In this document: positions 1-8,604 of the stretch, one piece after another | Layout of the letters: each line of letters opens with the position of its first letter | Numbering within the stretch: position 1 is the first letter of the stretch | Assembly: GCA_046545675.1 (NCBI GenBank) | Contig: JBKGZI010000237.1 | Location: forward strand, 1 to 9,312 | DNA length: 9,312 nt | DNA from: CAYLTX01 sp046545675 | GTDB lineage: Bacteria; Myxococcota_A; Bradymonadia; Bradymonadales; Bradymonadaceae | Direction of reading: 5' to 3' | Position numbers and translations under genes: made by a program | The notes under the pieces: model-generated | Seen by the model: the letters and a program-made list of their open reading frames with translations, nothing else | What the model was told of the DNA's origin: nothing | The model's database searches: none

Positions 1-77
1 GCGCCTTGAAAGGCAACAGCGCGTTAATCATCGAGATATGTATGATGAAAAGCCGTCTCGGTGTCAGCGGCAAAAAG

Positions 78-120
78 GAATCTCAACGGGAGATTCTGCG
101 AGCCTCCGGTAGAGGTGCTC
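78..120. repeat. Two adjacent small stem-loops upstream of the sulfotransferase fragment
   Basis: GAATCTC (78-84) pairs perfectly with GAGATTC (90-96) across a 5-base loop. Immediately after, GAGCCTC (100-106) pairs with GAGGTGCTC (112-120) with one bulged base. They lie in 1-124, where I recognise no gene, just before the point where arylsulfotransferase-like coding sequence begins. They could be the end of an inserted element, a terminator-like structure without a T tract, or chance. The pairing is visible; the role is not known. Confidence 0.3.
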
Positions 121-124
121 GTGA

Positions 125-424
125 GAAATCGGGGTTAGCCGGGCCATCGAAATCGAATACGACGTGCAGGCAGGCACCGCCGAGGTCGTCTGGGAGTACC
201 GTCCGGATCCGGACATCTACACCCCGATCTGGGGCGACGCCGACCGGATGGACAATGGCAACACCCTGATGACCTATGGTGAGCGCCAAGAAGACATCAC
301 ATCTCACCTCATCGAGGTCACCCCGGACAAGCAAAAGGTCTGGGAGCTCATCGCGCCGCTAAAATGGAGCTGGTACCGCGCCGAGCGGGTCGTCTCGCCA
401 CACACCGGGCATGTGATCGACTGA
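125..424 (+). pseudogene. Arylsulfotransferase (ASST)-like C-terminal fragment, 5' truncated
   Basis: The frame opens after a stop at 122-124 and runs to TGA at 422-424, about 99 codons. From about codon 7 it reads like the last blades of an ASST-type beta-propeller: AIEIEYDV, then AEVVWEYRPDPDIYTP, GDADRMDNGNTLMTYG and SHLIEVTPDKQKVWEL. Known family features are the blade repeats 'G.vvWey', 'rl.NGNtLit.g' and 'i.EvtpdgkvVWe'. Only the C-terminal part is present; the family is usually several hundred residues long, so the N-terminus and the active-site histidines are missing. The first in-frame start candidate is a GTG at 164 inside the homologous region, with no ribosome-binding site. I infer a gene remnant cut at about base 140 by a rearrangement. 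The last residues after WYRAERV may also be non-native. The family call is by pattern recognition and moderately sure. Confidence 0.55.
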
Positions 425-632
425 TGGAGGGCGTCCAGTAGGTCGTACCTGCGCCTCGGACCCGCAGGTAGCCGCCGAGGCCGAGCCGGCCGCTCCGCCG
501 CCAGAGGCGTTCGTGCGCGCCGAGTCCGAGGCAGACGCCCGGGTCAACGCCCCCGAGACGGCTTTTGCCACTGTGTACGGCCAGGGAGAGAACGCCACGC
601 AGCCTCAATCGTCGGGAGTGACGTACACCTGA
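417..632 (+). pseudogene. Possible coding remnant of unknown origin, overlapping the next gene's 3' end
   Basis: A plus-strand frame is open from 417 to TGA at 630-632, with GC-rich third positions and an acidic Ala/Pro/Glu-rich product (for example VAAEAEPAAPPPEAFVRAES, then ADARVNAPETAFATVYGQGE). It has no start codon with a ribosome-binding site, and its end overlaps the minus-strand lipoprotein gene by about 28 bases. The opposite strand is also open here (359-598), giving a Ser/Ala/Gly-rich product of low credibility. I recognise no family. It may be a second gene remnant beside the sulfotransferase fragment, or simply GC-rich sequence without stops. Confidence 0.2.
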
Positions 633-2101
633 GTGGTGTAGAGCTGCTGCCCGAAGGCGGCCTCGATCAAATAGGCCGAATAGCCCTCGCTGGGGGCGTC
701 CACCTGCGTGGAGAAGTCGCCGCTGCCGTTGGCGCTCAGCTCCGTGGATTCCCAGATGTCGCCGACGACGTCCATGCGGAAGTTTCGCGCCTCCGGGTTG
801 GTGGCCGACCACATCTCGACCTTGTCGGGCGTCGGCGAGGCGGTCAGTGTCAACTCGCCGTCCTCGTGGGTCCAGGACAGAGTGGGGCGCGCGTCTTCGG
901 CGACCACTGCTTTGTACCAGGCGACCAGCGGCTCGATGGTATCCAGAAGATCTTCGCCGGGAGGGGTCAGCCCGTGGCCGGAGTTGGGCACGTAGCGTAC
1001 CAGGGTCTCGCCGGGTAGGTCGTCGAGATAAAAGCGCATGGAGTCGGGCAGGAAGAATTGGTCGCCCGTCGAGGCCATGATCAGCTTGGGCATGGTGAAA
1101 CGGTCGCGGTAGGCGTACGGGTCGCTGGTGTCCAAGAGAATCTGCGCCTCCGGATCTTCGACGCGCTCCAAGAGATCGTACTCGGCATAGTCTGCGACCG
1201 CCGGGGCCGGCTCGCCGTACACGTCCAGATGATGGCGGGCCTGGGGGCGGAAGTTCAAGAAGTCGAAGACGCCCGGGGCCATCGCTACCACGCGCGGGTC
1301 GGCGGCGGTGGCCAGATAGGTCGTCGCGCCGCGCTTTGAGAAGCCGGTGAGCACAAAGTCCGCGATGGGCTCGTCGCGTTCGTCCATAAAGTCCTGAACG
1401 GCGTCTATCGAGCGGACCACCGACCGGGTCATCGGAAAGTAGGCCGACCAGGTGGGATCACCGGTCTCGATCGCCTTATGCCAGCTAGATGCCACCAGGT
1501 CGTCCTCGACCATGTCCTCGCCCTCGCCATAGATGGTCAGCGGCTGGTTGGGGATCTGGGAGATGCTGATCACCGGGGTGCGCACGAGGCCGGCGACGAG
1601 CTCCATGGTCGTGACATCGTCGTCGTTCTTCTCAGGTGGGGAGCCCGAGTTATCGCCGCCGTTGATGAGCACCAGGGCCGTCGAGGTGTCGGCGTTATTG
1701 GGCACCGAGATGGTGACGTCGTGGCGCCACGTGGTGCGGTCGACTTCGTCCTCGGTGCGCCACTTTTGCGAGGTGACGTCGAGCAGCCAAGTCGTGGCGG
1801 CCGCCCCCGACTTCTCCCAGACGAGCTCGTATTCGAAGTTGCTGTCGTCGGCGACAAAGTCGTCGAGGGCCTTGTCGCGGACGATCCCTTCGCCGCCGTC
1901 TTGGTCGCCTCCATCTTGGGCGTCGACGCCGACATCCGCATCACCGGCCGCGTCCGCCTCGGGCGCGTCCTCATAGACGTCAGCCAACTCGCCGACATCC
2001 TGGTTCTGGGAAGTCTCGTCGACGGCGTCGTCGCCACAGGCGGCGACGAGTGTGGTGCTGAGGAGAAGGATAAAGAAGCGGCGCGTGATCATTTCAAACA
2101 T
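605..2101 (-). CDS. PhoPQ-activated protein (PqaA)-family alpha/beta-hydrolase lipoprotein
   Basis: A 498-residue exported lipoprotein. Residues 1-21 form a signal peptide with twin Arg at 7-8, a hydrophobic core (FFILLLSTTLVA) and lipobox LVAAC, with Cys22 as the acylation site. Residues 23-72 are an Asp/Gly-rich low-complexity linker typical of surface lipoproteins in this group. The rest matches the PhoPQ-activated pathogenicity-related family: LVLINGG near 143-149, the nucleophile elbow GFSKRG (Ser255) followed by DPRVVAMAP (268-276), an acid candidate Asp347 in STGDQFF, and His376 in PNSGHGL. Together these give a plausible Ser-Asp-His triad. Residues 405-498 look like a C-terminal beta domain. 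The family is often linked to cell-envelope or peptide/ester hydrolysis, but the substrate here is unknown. Start: ATG at 2101 has only a weak GAG upstream; ATG at 2092 (MITRRFF) is an equally good alternative. It is separated from its right-hand neighbour by a short divergent gap. Confidence 0.93.
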   Translation of the reverse strand: MFEMITRRFFILLLSTTLVAACGDDAVDETSQNQDVGELADVYEDAPEADAAGDADVGVDAQDGGDQDGGEGIVRDKALDDFVADDSNFEYELVWEKSGAAATTWLLDVTSQKWRTEDEVDRTTWRHDVTISVPNNADTSTALVLINGGDNSGSPPEKNDDDVTTMELVAGLVRTPVISISQIPNQPLTIYGEGEDMVEDDLVASSWHKAIETGDPTWSAYFPMTRSVVRSIDAVQDFMDERDEPIADFVLTGFSKRGATTYLATAADPRVVAMAPGVFDFLNFRPQARHHLDVYGEPAPAVADYAEYDLLERVEDPEAQILLDTSDPYAYRDRFTMPKLIMASTGDQFFLPDSMRFYLDDLPGETLVRYVPNSGHGLTPPGEDLLDTIEPLVAWYKAVVAEDARPTLSWTHEDGELTLTASPTPDKVEMWSATNPEARNFRMDVVGDIWESTELSANGSGDFSTQVDAPSEGYSAYLIEAAFGQQLYTTQVYVTPDD

Positions 2102-2134
2102 AGCAGGCTCAGTGGTGAATAGGGTCCAGTTATC

Positions 2135-2147
2135 ACTATCGAATAGT
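2135..2147. promoter_or_regulatory. AT-rich dyad between divergent genes
   Basis: ACTAT (2135-2139) and ATAGT (2143-2147) form a short inverted repeat with a 3-base spacer, in the AT-richest part of the gap between the lipoprotein gene (minus) and the truncated cytochrome gene (plus). It lies about 35 bases upstream of the lipoprotein start, a suitable position for an operator or promoter. I see no convincing -35/-10 pair. The assignment is weak. Confidence 0.2.
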
Positions 2148-2181
2148 CATACCATCGATGCGCAGAGATCTTTAGAGCCAA

Positions 2182-3051
2182 GTGGGCCTCAGACTTGCAA
2201 ATTTCTCTGCGGCTCGCGCGCTGCGTCGACGACGAGGTGGAGGTGGACGCGTTTTTATCGGCGGCAATACGCTGGTGCCGAGCATCCTTCGCGATCACGC
2301 CGACGCGCTCGAGCCACAGGCGCCGTCGGCCGCCTTCGATGAGCTTATTCGCCAGGTGCAACACCAGCTCCAAAACGACACCGCGCGTGTGTCCATCGCC
2401 TCGGCTCAGAAGACCGCCGACGGGCTTCGCATCGGCGTCGACATCGTCAACCTCACCGGCCACAAATTCCCCACCGGCTTTCCGAGCAGGCGCGCCTGGC
2501 TGCACGTGACGGTGCGCGACGCCGACGGCGGTGTGGTCTTCGAGTCGGGTCGTTGGAACGACCGTGGCCAGCTGGTCGACTCCTCCGACGCGGTGCTCGC
2601 CATCGAGCAGGTCGATGGTCCGGTCGAGCCCCACCGCGACACGGTCAACGCCTCCGAGCAGGTCCAGATCTACGAGCCGATCATGGCCGGCACGGACGGG
2701 CAGGCGGTGTTCCGATTCCTGCGTGCTGAAACTTACGCCAAGGACAACCGCCTCCTGCCGAAGGGCTGGTCCTCAGCCCACGCCCAGGCCTCCGACACCG
2801 CGCCGGCAGGCGTCGACGGGGACGAGAACTTCCGGGGAGGCGCCGATCGCGTCGTCTACGAGGTCGTGCTCGACGAACTCGACGGAGAGTTCACCGTCGA
2901 CGCCGAGCTCGTCTACCAGGCGCTGGGGGCGCGCTTTGCCGCCGAGATCTTCACTGCGGACACCCGTCCGATGAAGGTCTTCGAACAGTATTATGACGAG
3001 GCGGATGTGACACCGGAGCTTGTGTCAGGGGATACGGCGGTGGTCGAGTAA
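2182..3051 (+). CDS. Multihaem cytochrome-type protein, C-terminal domain only (5'-truncated, haem sites absent)
   Basis: The 289-residue frame matches the C-terminal beta domain that follows the haem-binding part in many deltaproteobacterial multihaem cytochrome c proteins. Matching segments are FIGGNTLVPSILRDHADAL (25-43), the hallmark VNLTGHKFPTGFPSRRAWLH (89-108), DGGVVFESGRW (115-125), YEPIM (164-168) and TYAKDNRLLPKGW (184-196). No CxxCH motif is present; in fact I see no cysteine at all. The first ~23 residues (an Arg/Gly-rich run) do not resemble the family, so homology begins near base 2251. The GTG at 2182 lacks a Shine-Dalgarno sequence. I infer that the haem domain, signal peptide and native promoter were lost in a rearrangement, leaving a long, stop-free remnant that may not be expressed. 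It converges on the nitronate monooxygenase gene 44 bases downstream. A standalone domain protein is possible but less likely, since electron transfer needs the haems. Confidence 0.72.
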   Translation: MGLRLANFSAARALRRRRGGGGRVFIGGNTLVPSILRDHADALEPQAPSAAFDELIRQVQHQLQNDTARVSIASAQKTADGLRIGVDIVNLTGHKFPTGFPSRRAWLHVTVRDADGGVVFESGRWNDRGQLVDSSDAVLAIEQVDGPVEPHRDTVNASEQVQIYEPIMAGTDGQAVFRFLRAETYAKDNRLLPKGWSSAHAQASDTAPAGVDGDENFRGGADRVVYEVVLDELDGEFTVDAELVYQALGARFAAEIFTADTRPMKVFEQYYDEADVTPELVSGDTAVVE

Positions 3052-3053
3052 GG

Positions 3054-3084
3054 GAGCGGCCGCGTATCGTCCGCTCTCCAATTT
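3054..3084. terminator. Possible terminator between convergent genes
   Basis: GAGCGG (3054-3059) and CCGCTC (3071-3076) can form a GC-rich stem with an 11-base loop, followed within a few bases by AATTTT (3079-3084). It starts three bases after the stop of the plus-strand cytochrome remnant and ends 11 bases before the 3' end of the minus-strand monooxygenase, as expected for a terminator serving the plus strand. The loop is large and the T run short, so this is tentative. Confidence 0.35.
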
Positions 3085-3095
3085 TCATTGCTCCT

Positions 3096-4070
3096 TCATT
3101 GGTCCCCCAACTCGTCGGCGAGGCGTCGGCATGCTTGTCGGTATTCATTATCCAGGCGGTCGACGAGCTCGGCCACCGCGGGCACGTCGTCGATGGCGCT
3201 GACGCCGTGGCCGGCCGACCAGACCGTCTTCCATGCCTTGGCCTCGTCGCCGACGGTGAGCTTCTCGCCGAAGTCGACATGCGCCGGGTCGGTCAACTTG
3301 TCCATATCGAAGTCGTTTTGCTCGAGGCTCTGCCGGATGAAGTTGGCCGGCACGCCCGAGACCGCCGGTGTGTAGATGATGTCCTCGGGCCGGGCCTCGC
3401 ATAGTAGCTCCTTATAGGCTTCTTGGCCCCGGCTCTCACGGGTGGCGATAAAGCGGGTTCCCATATAGGCGAGGTCGGCGCCCATGGCGCGCGCCGCGGC
3501 GACGTCGCGGCCGGTCGACAACGCGCCCGCCAGAATGATCGCGCCGTCGAAGAGCGGGCGAATATCGTTGAAGAGCGCAAAGGGGTTGGTCTGGCCGGCG
3601 TGGCCGCCCGCGCCGCCGGCCACCAGGATAATCCCGTCGACACCCGCCTCGATCGCCTTTTGGGCGTGGCGCCGGTTGGTGACGTCGTGGAAGACCACGC
3701 CCCCGTAGCCATGCACCGCGTCGACGACCTCCTTGGCTGCTCCCAGAGACGTAATAATCAGCGGCACTTCCTGGTCGACGCAAACCTGCAGATCGGCCTT
3801 CACGCGCGGGTTGGAGCGGTGGACGATCAGGTTGACCCCGAAGGGACCGACCGGCACCTCGGGCTGGTCCGCCCGCGCCTTGGCGAGCTCTTCCTTGATC
3901 TCGACGACCCACGCCTCGAAGCCCTCGGTGGTGCGCTGGTTGAGCGCCGGGAAGGTGCCGGCGATGCCGGACCGGCAGGCGGCGACGGTCAGCTCGACCC
4001 CCGACACCAGGAACATCGGCGCCGCGATGAGCGGCAGGCGCATGTCTTTGAAAATTTCGGGCAATGCCAT
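3096..4070 (-). CDS. Nitronate monooxygenase (2-nitropropane dioxygenase family)
   Basis: A 324-residue FMN-dependent TIM-barrel enzyme, the usual family length, with no signal peptide, so cytosolic. Visible marks are LIAAPMF (14-20) at the first strand with the FMN loop, GPFGVNLIV (75-83), the pocket loop VAGGAGGHAGQTNPFAL (150-166) with the candidate catalytic His157, the phosphate-binding strand LAGALSTGRD (180-189), and GADLAYMGTRFIAT (197-210). Family members oxidise nitronates (for example propionate 3-nitronate) to carbonyls with release of nitrite; some paralogues act as enoyl reductase-like flavoproteins, so the substrate is not fixed by sequence. The ATG at 4070 has AGGA 6 bases upstream (TCCT at 4077-4080 on the plus strand), which fixes the start. 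It diverges from an acyl-CoA dehydrogenase gene across a 182-bp gap, suggesting shared control and a role in acyl or nitro-compound catabolism; that link is inference. Confidence 0.95.
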   Translation of the reverse strand: MALPEIFKDMRLPLIAAPMFLVSGVELTVAACRSGIAGTFPALNQRTTEGFEAWVVEIKEELAKARADQPEVPVGPFGVNLIVHRSNPRVKADLQVCVDQEVPLIITSLGAAKEVVDAVHGYGGVVFHDVTNRRHAQKAIEAGVDGIILVAGGAGGHAGQTNPFALFNDIRPLFDGAIILAGALSTGRDVAAARAMGADLAYMGTRFIATRESRGQEAYKELLCEARPEDIIYTPAVSGVPANFIRQSLEQNDFDMDKLTDPAHVDFGEKLTVGDEAKAWKTVWSAGHGVSAIDDVPAVAELVDRLDNEYRQACRRLADELGDQ

Positions 4071-4252
4071 CGATTATCCTTTGGTGAGAGTCTCCAACAC
4101 ACTGCGAATCATCGGCCGACCCGCCCGACAATGCAACCCGAACGCCTCGAACTAGACGAACCATCCTTCGAGAAAGTATATCGAGGATCGAGACGTCGAA
4201 GCCTGCGAACCTCTTTTCACCGCCTCTAGAACCCGCGCCCGAGGACATCTTC
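4071..4252. promoter_or_regulatory. Shared divergent promoter region (monooxygenase / acyl-CoA dehydrogenase)
   Basis: This 182-bp gap carries both ribosome-binding sites (minus AGGA at 4077-4080; plus GAGGA at 4241-4245, 7 bases before ATG 4253). Near its centre is a locally AT-rich core: AGTATA at 4176-4181 reads TATACT on the minus strand, a 5-of-6 match to a sigma-70 -10 box for the monooxygenase, though no good -35 is seen. The core is bracketed by two TCGA tetramers (within CTTCGA at 4169-4174 and ATCGAGG just after the core), and TCGAAG recurs at 4196-4201. A TetR- or FadR-type operator could lie here; this is not established. Confidence 0.35.
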
Positions 4253-6082
<1,830 letters not shown>

Positions 6083-6180
6083 GGGCGTCGCACCACGAGC
6101 TTGAAGTGACTCCGGTTTTCTCGCTAAGCTCCGAGAATGCCCACTGTCCCGCTCGGGGGATTTTCAATCAGGTTATTTTG

Positions 6181-8457
6181 ATGTTGTGCTGCCGTGAACG
6201 CTTCTTCTTCGTATTCGCCCTCAGCTTGTCCAGCGTACTCGCCTTCGGTTGTGGCGAAGATGCCGCGCCCAGGGACGAAAGCCCGCTAGATGGCGGCTAT
6301 CTAGATGCCATTGGCGATGGGGGAGACACCAACCCGAACGCGCCTGACGCAGGGGATACCGGCGACGTCGTTCCCGACGTTTCTGACACAGGTGACACAG
6401 GCGACACGGGCGACGCCGATTCGGTCCGGCAGATGCAGGTATGCGTGCTCGATGGCGAGTCTCCCGACGCCCCCTGCGCCGATCAAAATATGATTGACTT
6501 TGGCTCCGTGGACGCCGGATCGGCGGTCACGCGTATGTTTCGGCTGACTAACGCCGGCGACGAAACCGTCGAGTTCACCCACACCGACGCCGACGCTGCC
6601 GCCTGGGACATCGAGGTCCTTGCGGTCCGCTACGAGGCCGACCCGGACGACCCCTCCAGTTTCATTCGCATCGAAGAGCAGTTGCCCCTCGACCGAGGCC
6701 CCGGAGAGTCCCTGTACTTCGAGGTCACCCTCATGCCCAACCCAACCCTCGGCGAATTAGCTGATAGCAGCGTTCGCGTGCTGGTCGACGAAGGGGCCGA
6801 AGCGCTGACATCCTACACGATTCCGGTGGCCGGTGAGCTCGCCGGATGCCCCGAATCGTTGGCCGACTGCGATGGCGAGCCTGCCAACGGCTGCGAGGTC
6901 GATCTGACAAGCTCGGGCGAGCATTGCGGAGCGTGCAACAACAGCTGCGCGCTCGACCATGCTCAAACCACCTGCAGCGAATCGATGTGCGAGCTCGTCG
7001 GCTGCCAGACCGATTGGTTCGACCGCGACGGTGATCCGGCCAATGGTTGTGAGTTTCACTGCCCGTCCGGCTCGCTAACCGACGTGCCCGACGACAACTT
7101 CGACGACGAAAACTGCGACGGCATCGACGGCGACGCCGCCAACGCTATCTTTGTGGCACCCTCCGGAGACGACGCTGACGCCGGAACCATGGCCGCGCCC
7201 AAGGGGACGCTGCAGGCGGCGATCGATGCCGCGTCCCAGGGCATGCACGTCTACATCGCCGCCGGCACGTATCGTCCGTCGGCGACCATCGAGCTTGCAG
7301 ACGGTGTCTCGCTCTACGGTGGCTACGACGAAACCGACTGGAGCCGGGCAGCCGACAACGAGGTGCGCATCGAATCGAGCGCGACGACCGTCGCAAACGC
7401 AACGGGCATCGACGCTCCCACCACCATCGACCGGGTCGTGATGATCGCAGCGGACGCCAGCGCGCCGACAGTTTCCTCGTACGGCCTCTTGGCGCAGGAG
7501 TCGAATGGATTGGTGATCACCCACAGCCAATTCGAAGCCGGAAACGGCGGCCATGGTACCGATGGGGGGGCGCCCTCCGGCTCGGCCGACGACGGCAGTC
7601 CGGGCCAGTACGGCGCCGATGGCCGGGAAAACGACCCAGATTTTATGTGTGACCAGAACCCGGTGCCCAGCGGAGCTCTCGCAGGGAGTAATGCGGCCTG
7701 TCCGGCTGCCAATGGAGGCGACGGAGGCGACGCTGGTACAGGTGCCCAATCGGGCGGAGACGGCCAAGCCAGCGCCGCCGGAGCGGCCGGCGGTCCGGGT
7801 GTGCCCGCGACGACTCAGTGGAACTCACCCGGTATCTACGACGGCGCCGATGGAGCCGACGGGCTCGCCGGCACAGACGGTGCTGCAGGCGTCGGAAGCT
7901 ACGAGCCCATCGGCTACCGCACCGAGCCTGGCGAAAACGGAGCGTACGGCGCTCCCGGCGGCGGTGGCGGTGGCGGCGGTGGCGGCGGTGGCGGTACTGC
8001 CTCATGTGAATCGACCGGCGGGGCAGGTGGCGGTGGCGGCGCCGGCGGCTGTGGGGGCGTTTCGGGAGGCGGCGGCTCCGGCGGCGGTGGCTCCTTTGCC
8101 ATCTATTTGTACGCCTCCGATGTGTCCATCTCTGACTGCACACTGGTGACCGGCGATGGCGGAAGCGGCGGTAACGGCGGCACCGGTCAACCGGGCGGCT
8201 CCGGCGCGGTTGGCGGCCAAGGGGGCTCATCACAAGACGACAGCTCCCGTGGCGGCAAAGGCGGGGACGGCGGAGACGGCGGCCGCGGCGGCCACGGCGG
8301 CGCCGGCGCAGGAGGACCGTCGGTAGGCATCGTCTACGTCAACTCGTCGCCGGCTCTCTCGGGGAATACCTATCAACTAGGTGCTGGCGGCGCCGGCGGC
8401 ACCTCCGCGGGAAATGACGGCCCGGCGGGTCCGAGCAGCAACACCTACACTCCGTGA
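6181..8457 (+). CDS. Large Gly-rich beta-helix lipoprotein with Ig-like and Cys-rich domains
   Basis: A 758-residue predicted surface lipoprotein. The hydrophobic signal (8-21) ends in lipobox LAFGC with Cys24. Residues 25-82 are an Asp/Thr/Gly linker containing SDTGDTGDTGD. Residues ~86-222 look like a choice-of-anchor-D/ASH-type Ig domain (IDFGSVDAGSAVTRMFRLTN at 105-124). Residues 223-312 hold 12 cysteines and two copies of a DGxPANGCE motif (231-239, 283-291), a module common in myxobacterial secreted proteins. Residues 323-390 (FVAPSGDDADAGT, then KGTLQAAIDAA and VYIAAGTY) match the start of a DUF1565/right-handed beta-helix domain. Helix rungs (435-452, 638-657, 714-733) each run into a long Gly-rich insert, including 13 consecutive Gly (593-605). 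Function is unknown; adhesion or matrix structure is inference. ATG 6181 with AGG 8 bases upstream is chosen because the signal peptide starts there; upstream in-frame GTGs lie inside the dehydrogenase gene. The 98-bp gap before it holds no clear promoter. Confidence 0.92.
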   Translation: MLCCRERFFFVFALSLSSVLAFGCGEDAAPRDESPLDGGYLDAIGDGGDTNPNAPDAGDTGDVVPDVSDTGDTGDTGDADSVRQMQVCVLDGESPDAPCADQNMIDFGSVDAGSAVTRMFRLTNAGDETVEFTHTDADAAAWDIEVLAVRYEADPDDPSSFIRIEEQLPLDRGPGESLYFEVTLMPNPTLGELADSSVRVLVDEGAEALTSYTIPVAGELAGCPESLADCDGEPANGCEVDLTSSGEHCGACNNSCALDHAQTTCSESMCELVGCQTDWFDRDGDPANGCEFHCPSGSLTDVPDDNFDDENCDGIDGDAANAIFVAPSGDDADAGTMAAPKGTLQAAIDAASQGMHVYIAAGTYRPSATIELADGVSLYGGYDETDWSRAADNEVRIESSATTVANATGIDAPTTIDRVVMIAADASAPTVSSYGLLAQESNGLVITHSQFEAGNGGHGTDGGAPSGSADDGSPGQYGADGRENDPDFMCDQNPVPSGALAGSNAACPAANGGDGGDAGTGAQSGGDGQASAAGAAGGPGVPATTQWNSPGIYDGADGADGLAGTDGAAGVGSYEPIGYRTEPGENGAYGAPGGGGGGGGGGGGGTASCESTGGAGGGGGAGGCGGVSGGGGSGGGGSFAIYLYASDVSISDCTLVTGDGGSGGNGGTGQPGGSGAVGGQGGSSQDDSSRGGKGGDGGDGGRGGHGGAGAGGPSVGIVYVNSSPALSGNTYQLGAGGAGGTSAGNDGPAGPSSNTYTP
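6385..6411 (+). repeat. Short tandem repeat, 9 bp x 3, in the lipoprotein linker
   Basis: Three near-identical 9-mers (GACACAGGT, GACACAGGC, GACACGGGC) encode Asp-Thr-Gly three times, residues 69-77, and are followed by another GAC. Units are in-frame multiples of three, so slippage would change linker length without a frameshift. Confidence 0.75.
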
Positions 8458-8478
8458 TTACGCCTCCACCATCCCCCG

Positions 8479-8562
8479 AAGCTCGAGCGCGGCGAGTTGC
8501 TCGGCGCGCTCGACGACACGCCCCTTTCGAGGCGGCCCGAGTGGTTCTGAGGGTGTCGCACC
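8479..8562 (+). pseudogene. Degenerate copy of the acyl-CoA dehydrogenase 3' end
   Basis: This segment encodes KLERGELLGALDDTPLSRRP then EWF and a stop at 8548-8550, closely matching the true C-terminus (KVERHSELLGELDDTTLSMR then PEWF). It has one codon fewer and eight base differences, and the match continues 12 bases past the stop. No start or upstream dehydrogenase sequence is present, so it cannot make an enzyme. It begins about 21 bases after the beta-helix lipoprotein stop and, by chance or history, lies in that gene's reading frame. Confidence 0.88.
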
Positions 8563-8604
8563 CCTAGACGAGCGTCGGTGAGGTCAGTTCTTTCGAGACG
8601 TTCG

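Noticed and set aside
1478..2122. Long plus-strand open frame opposite the PqaA-family gene
   Set aside because: Antisense shadow of a gene with clear family motifs, a lipobox and a linker; the product has biased composition and no recognisable motif.
3423..4229. Long plus-strand open frame opposite the nitronate monooxygenase
   Set aside because: Mirror frame of GC-rich codons; the minus strand carries all the FMN-barrel motifs.
6147..6164. TCCC...GGGA followed by TTTT as a terminator after the dehydrogenase
   Set aside because: The stem is only 4 base pairs and sits directly upstream of the lipoprotein start; too weak to call.
7957..8100. Repeated GGCGGT units as a CRISPR or satellite array
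   Set aside because: They are in-frame Gly codons within an intact lipoprotein gene with no unique spacers.
7643..8233. Arg/His-rich and Pro-rich minus-strand frames opposite the Gly-rich region
   Set aside because: They are reverse readings of Gly codons (GGC/GGT giving Pro/Arg/His), not independent genes.
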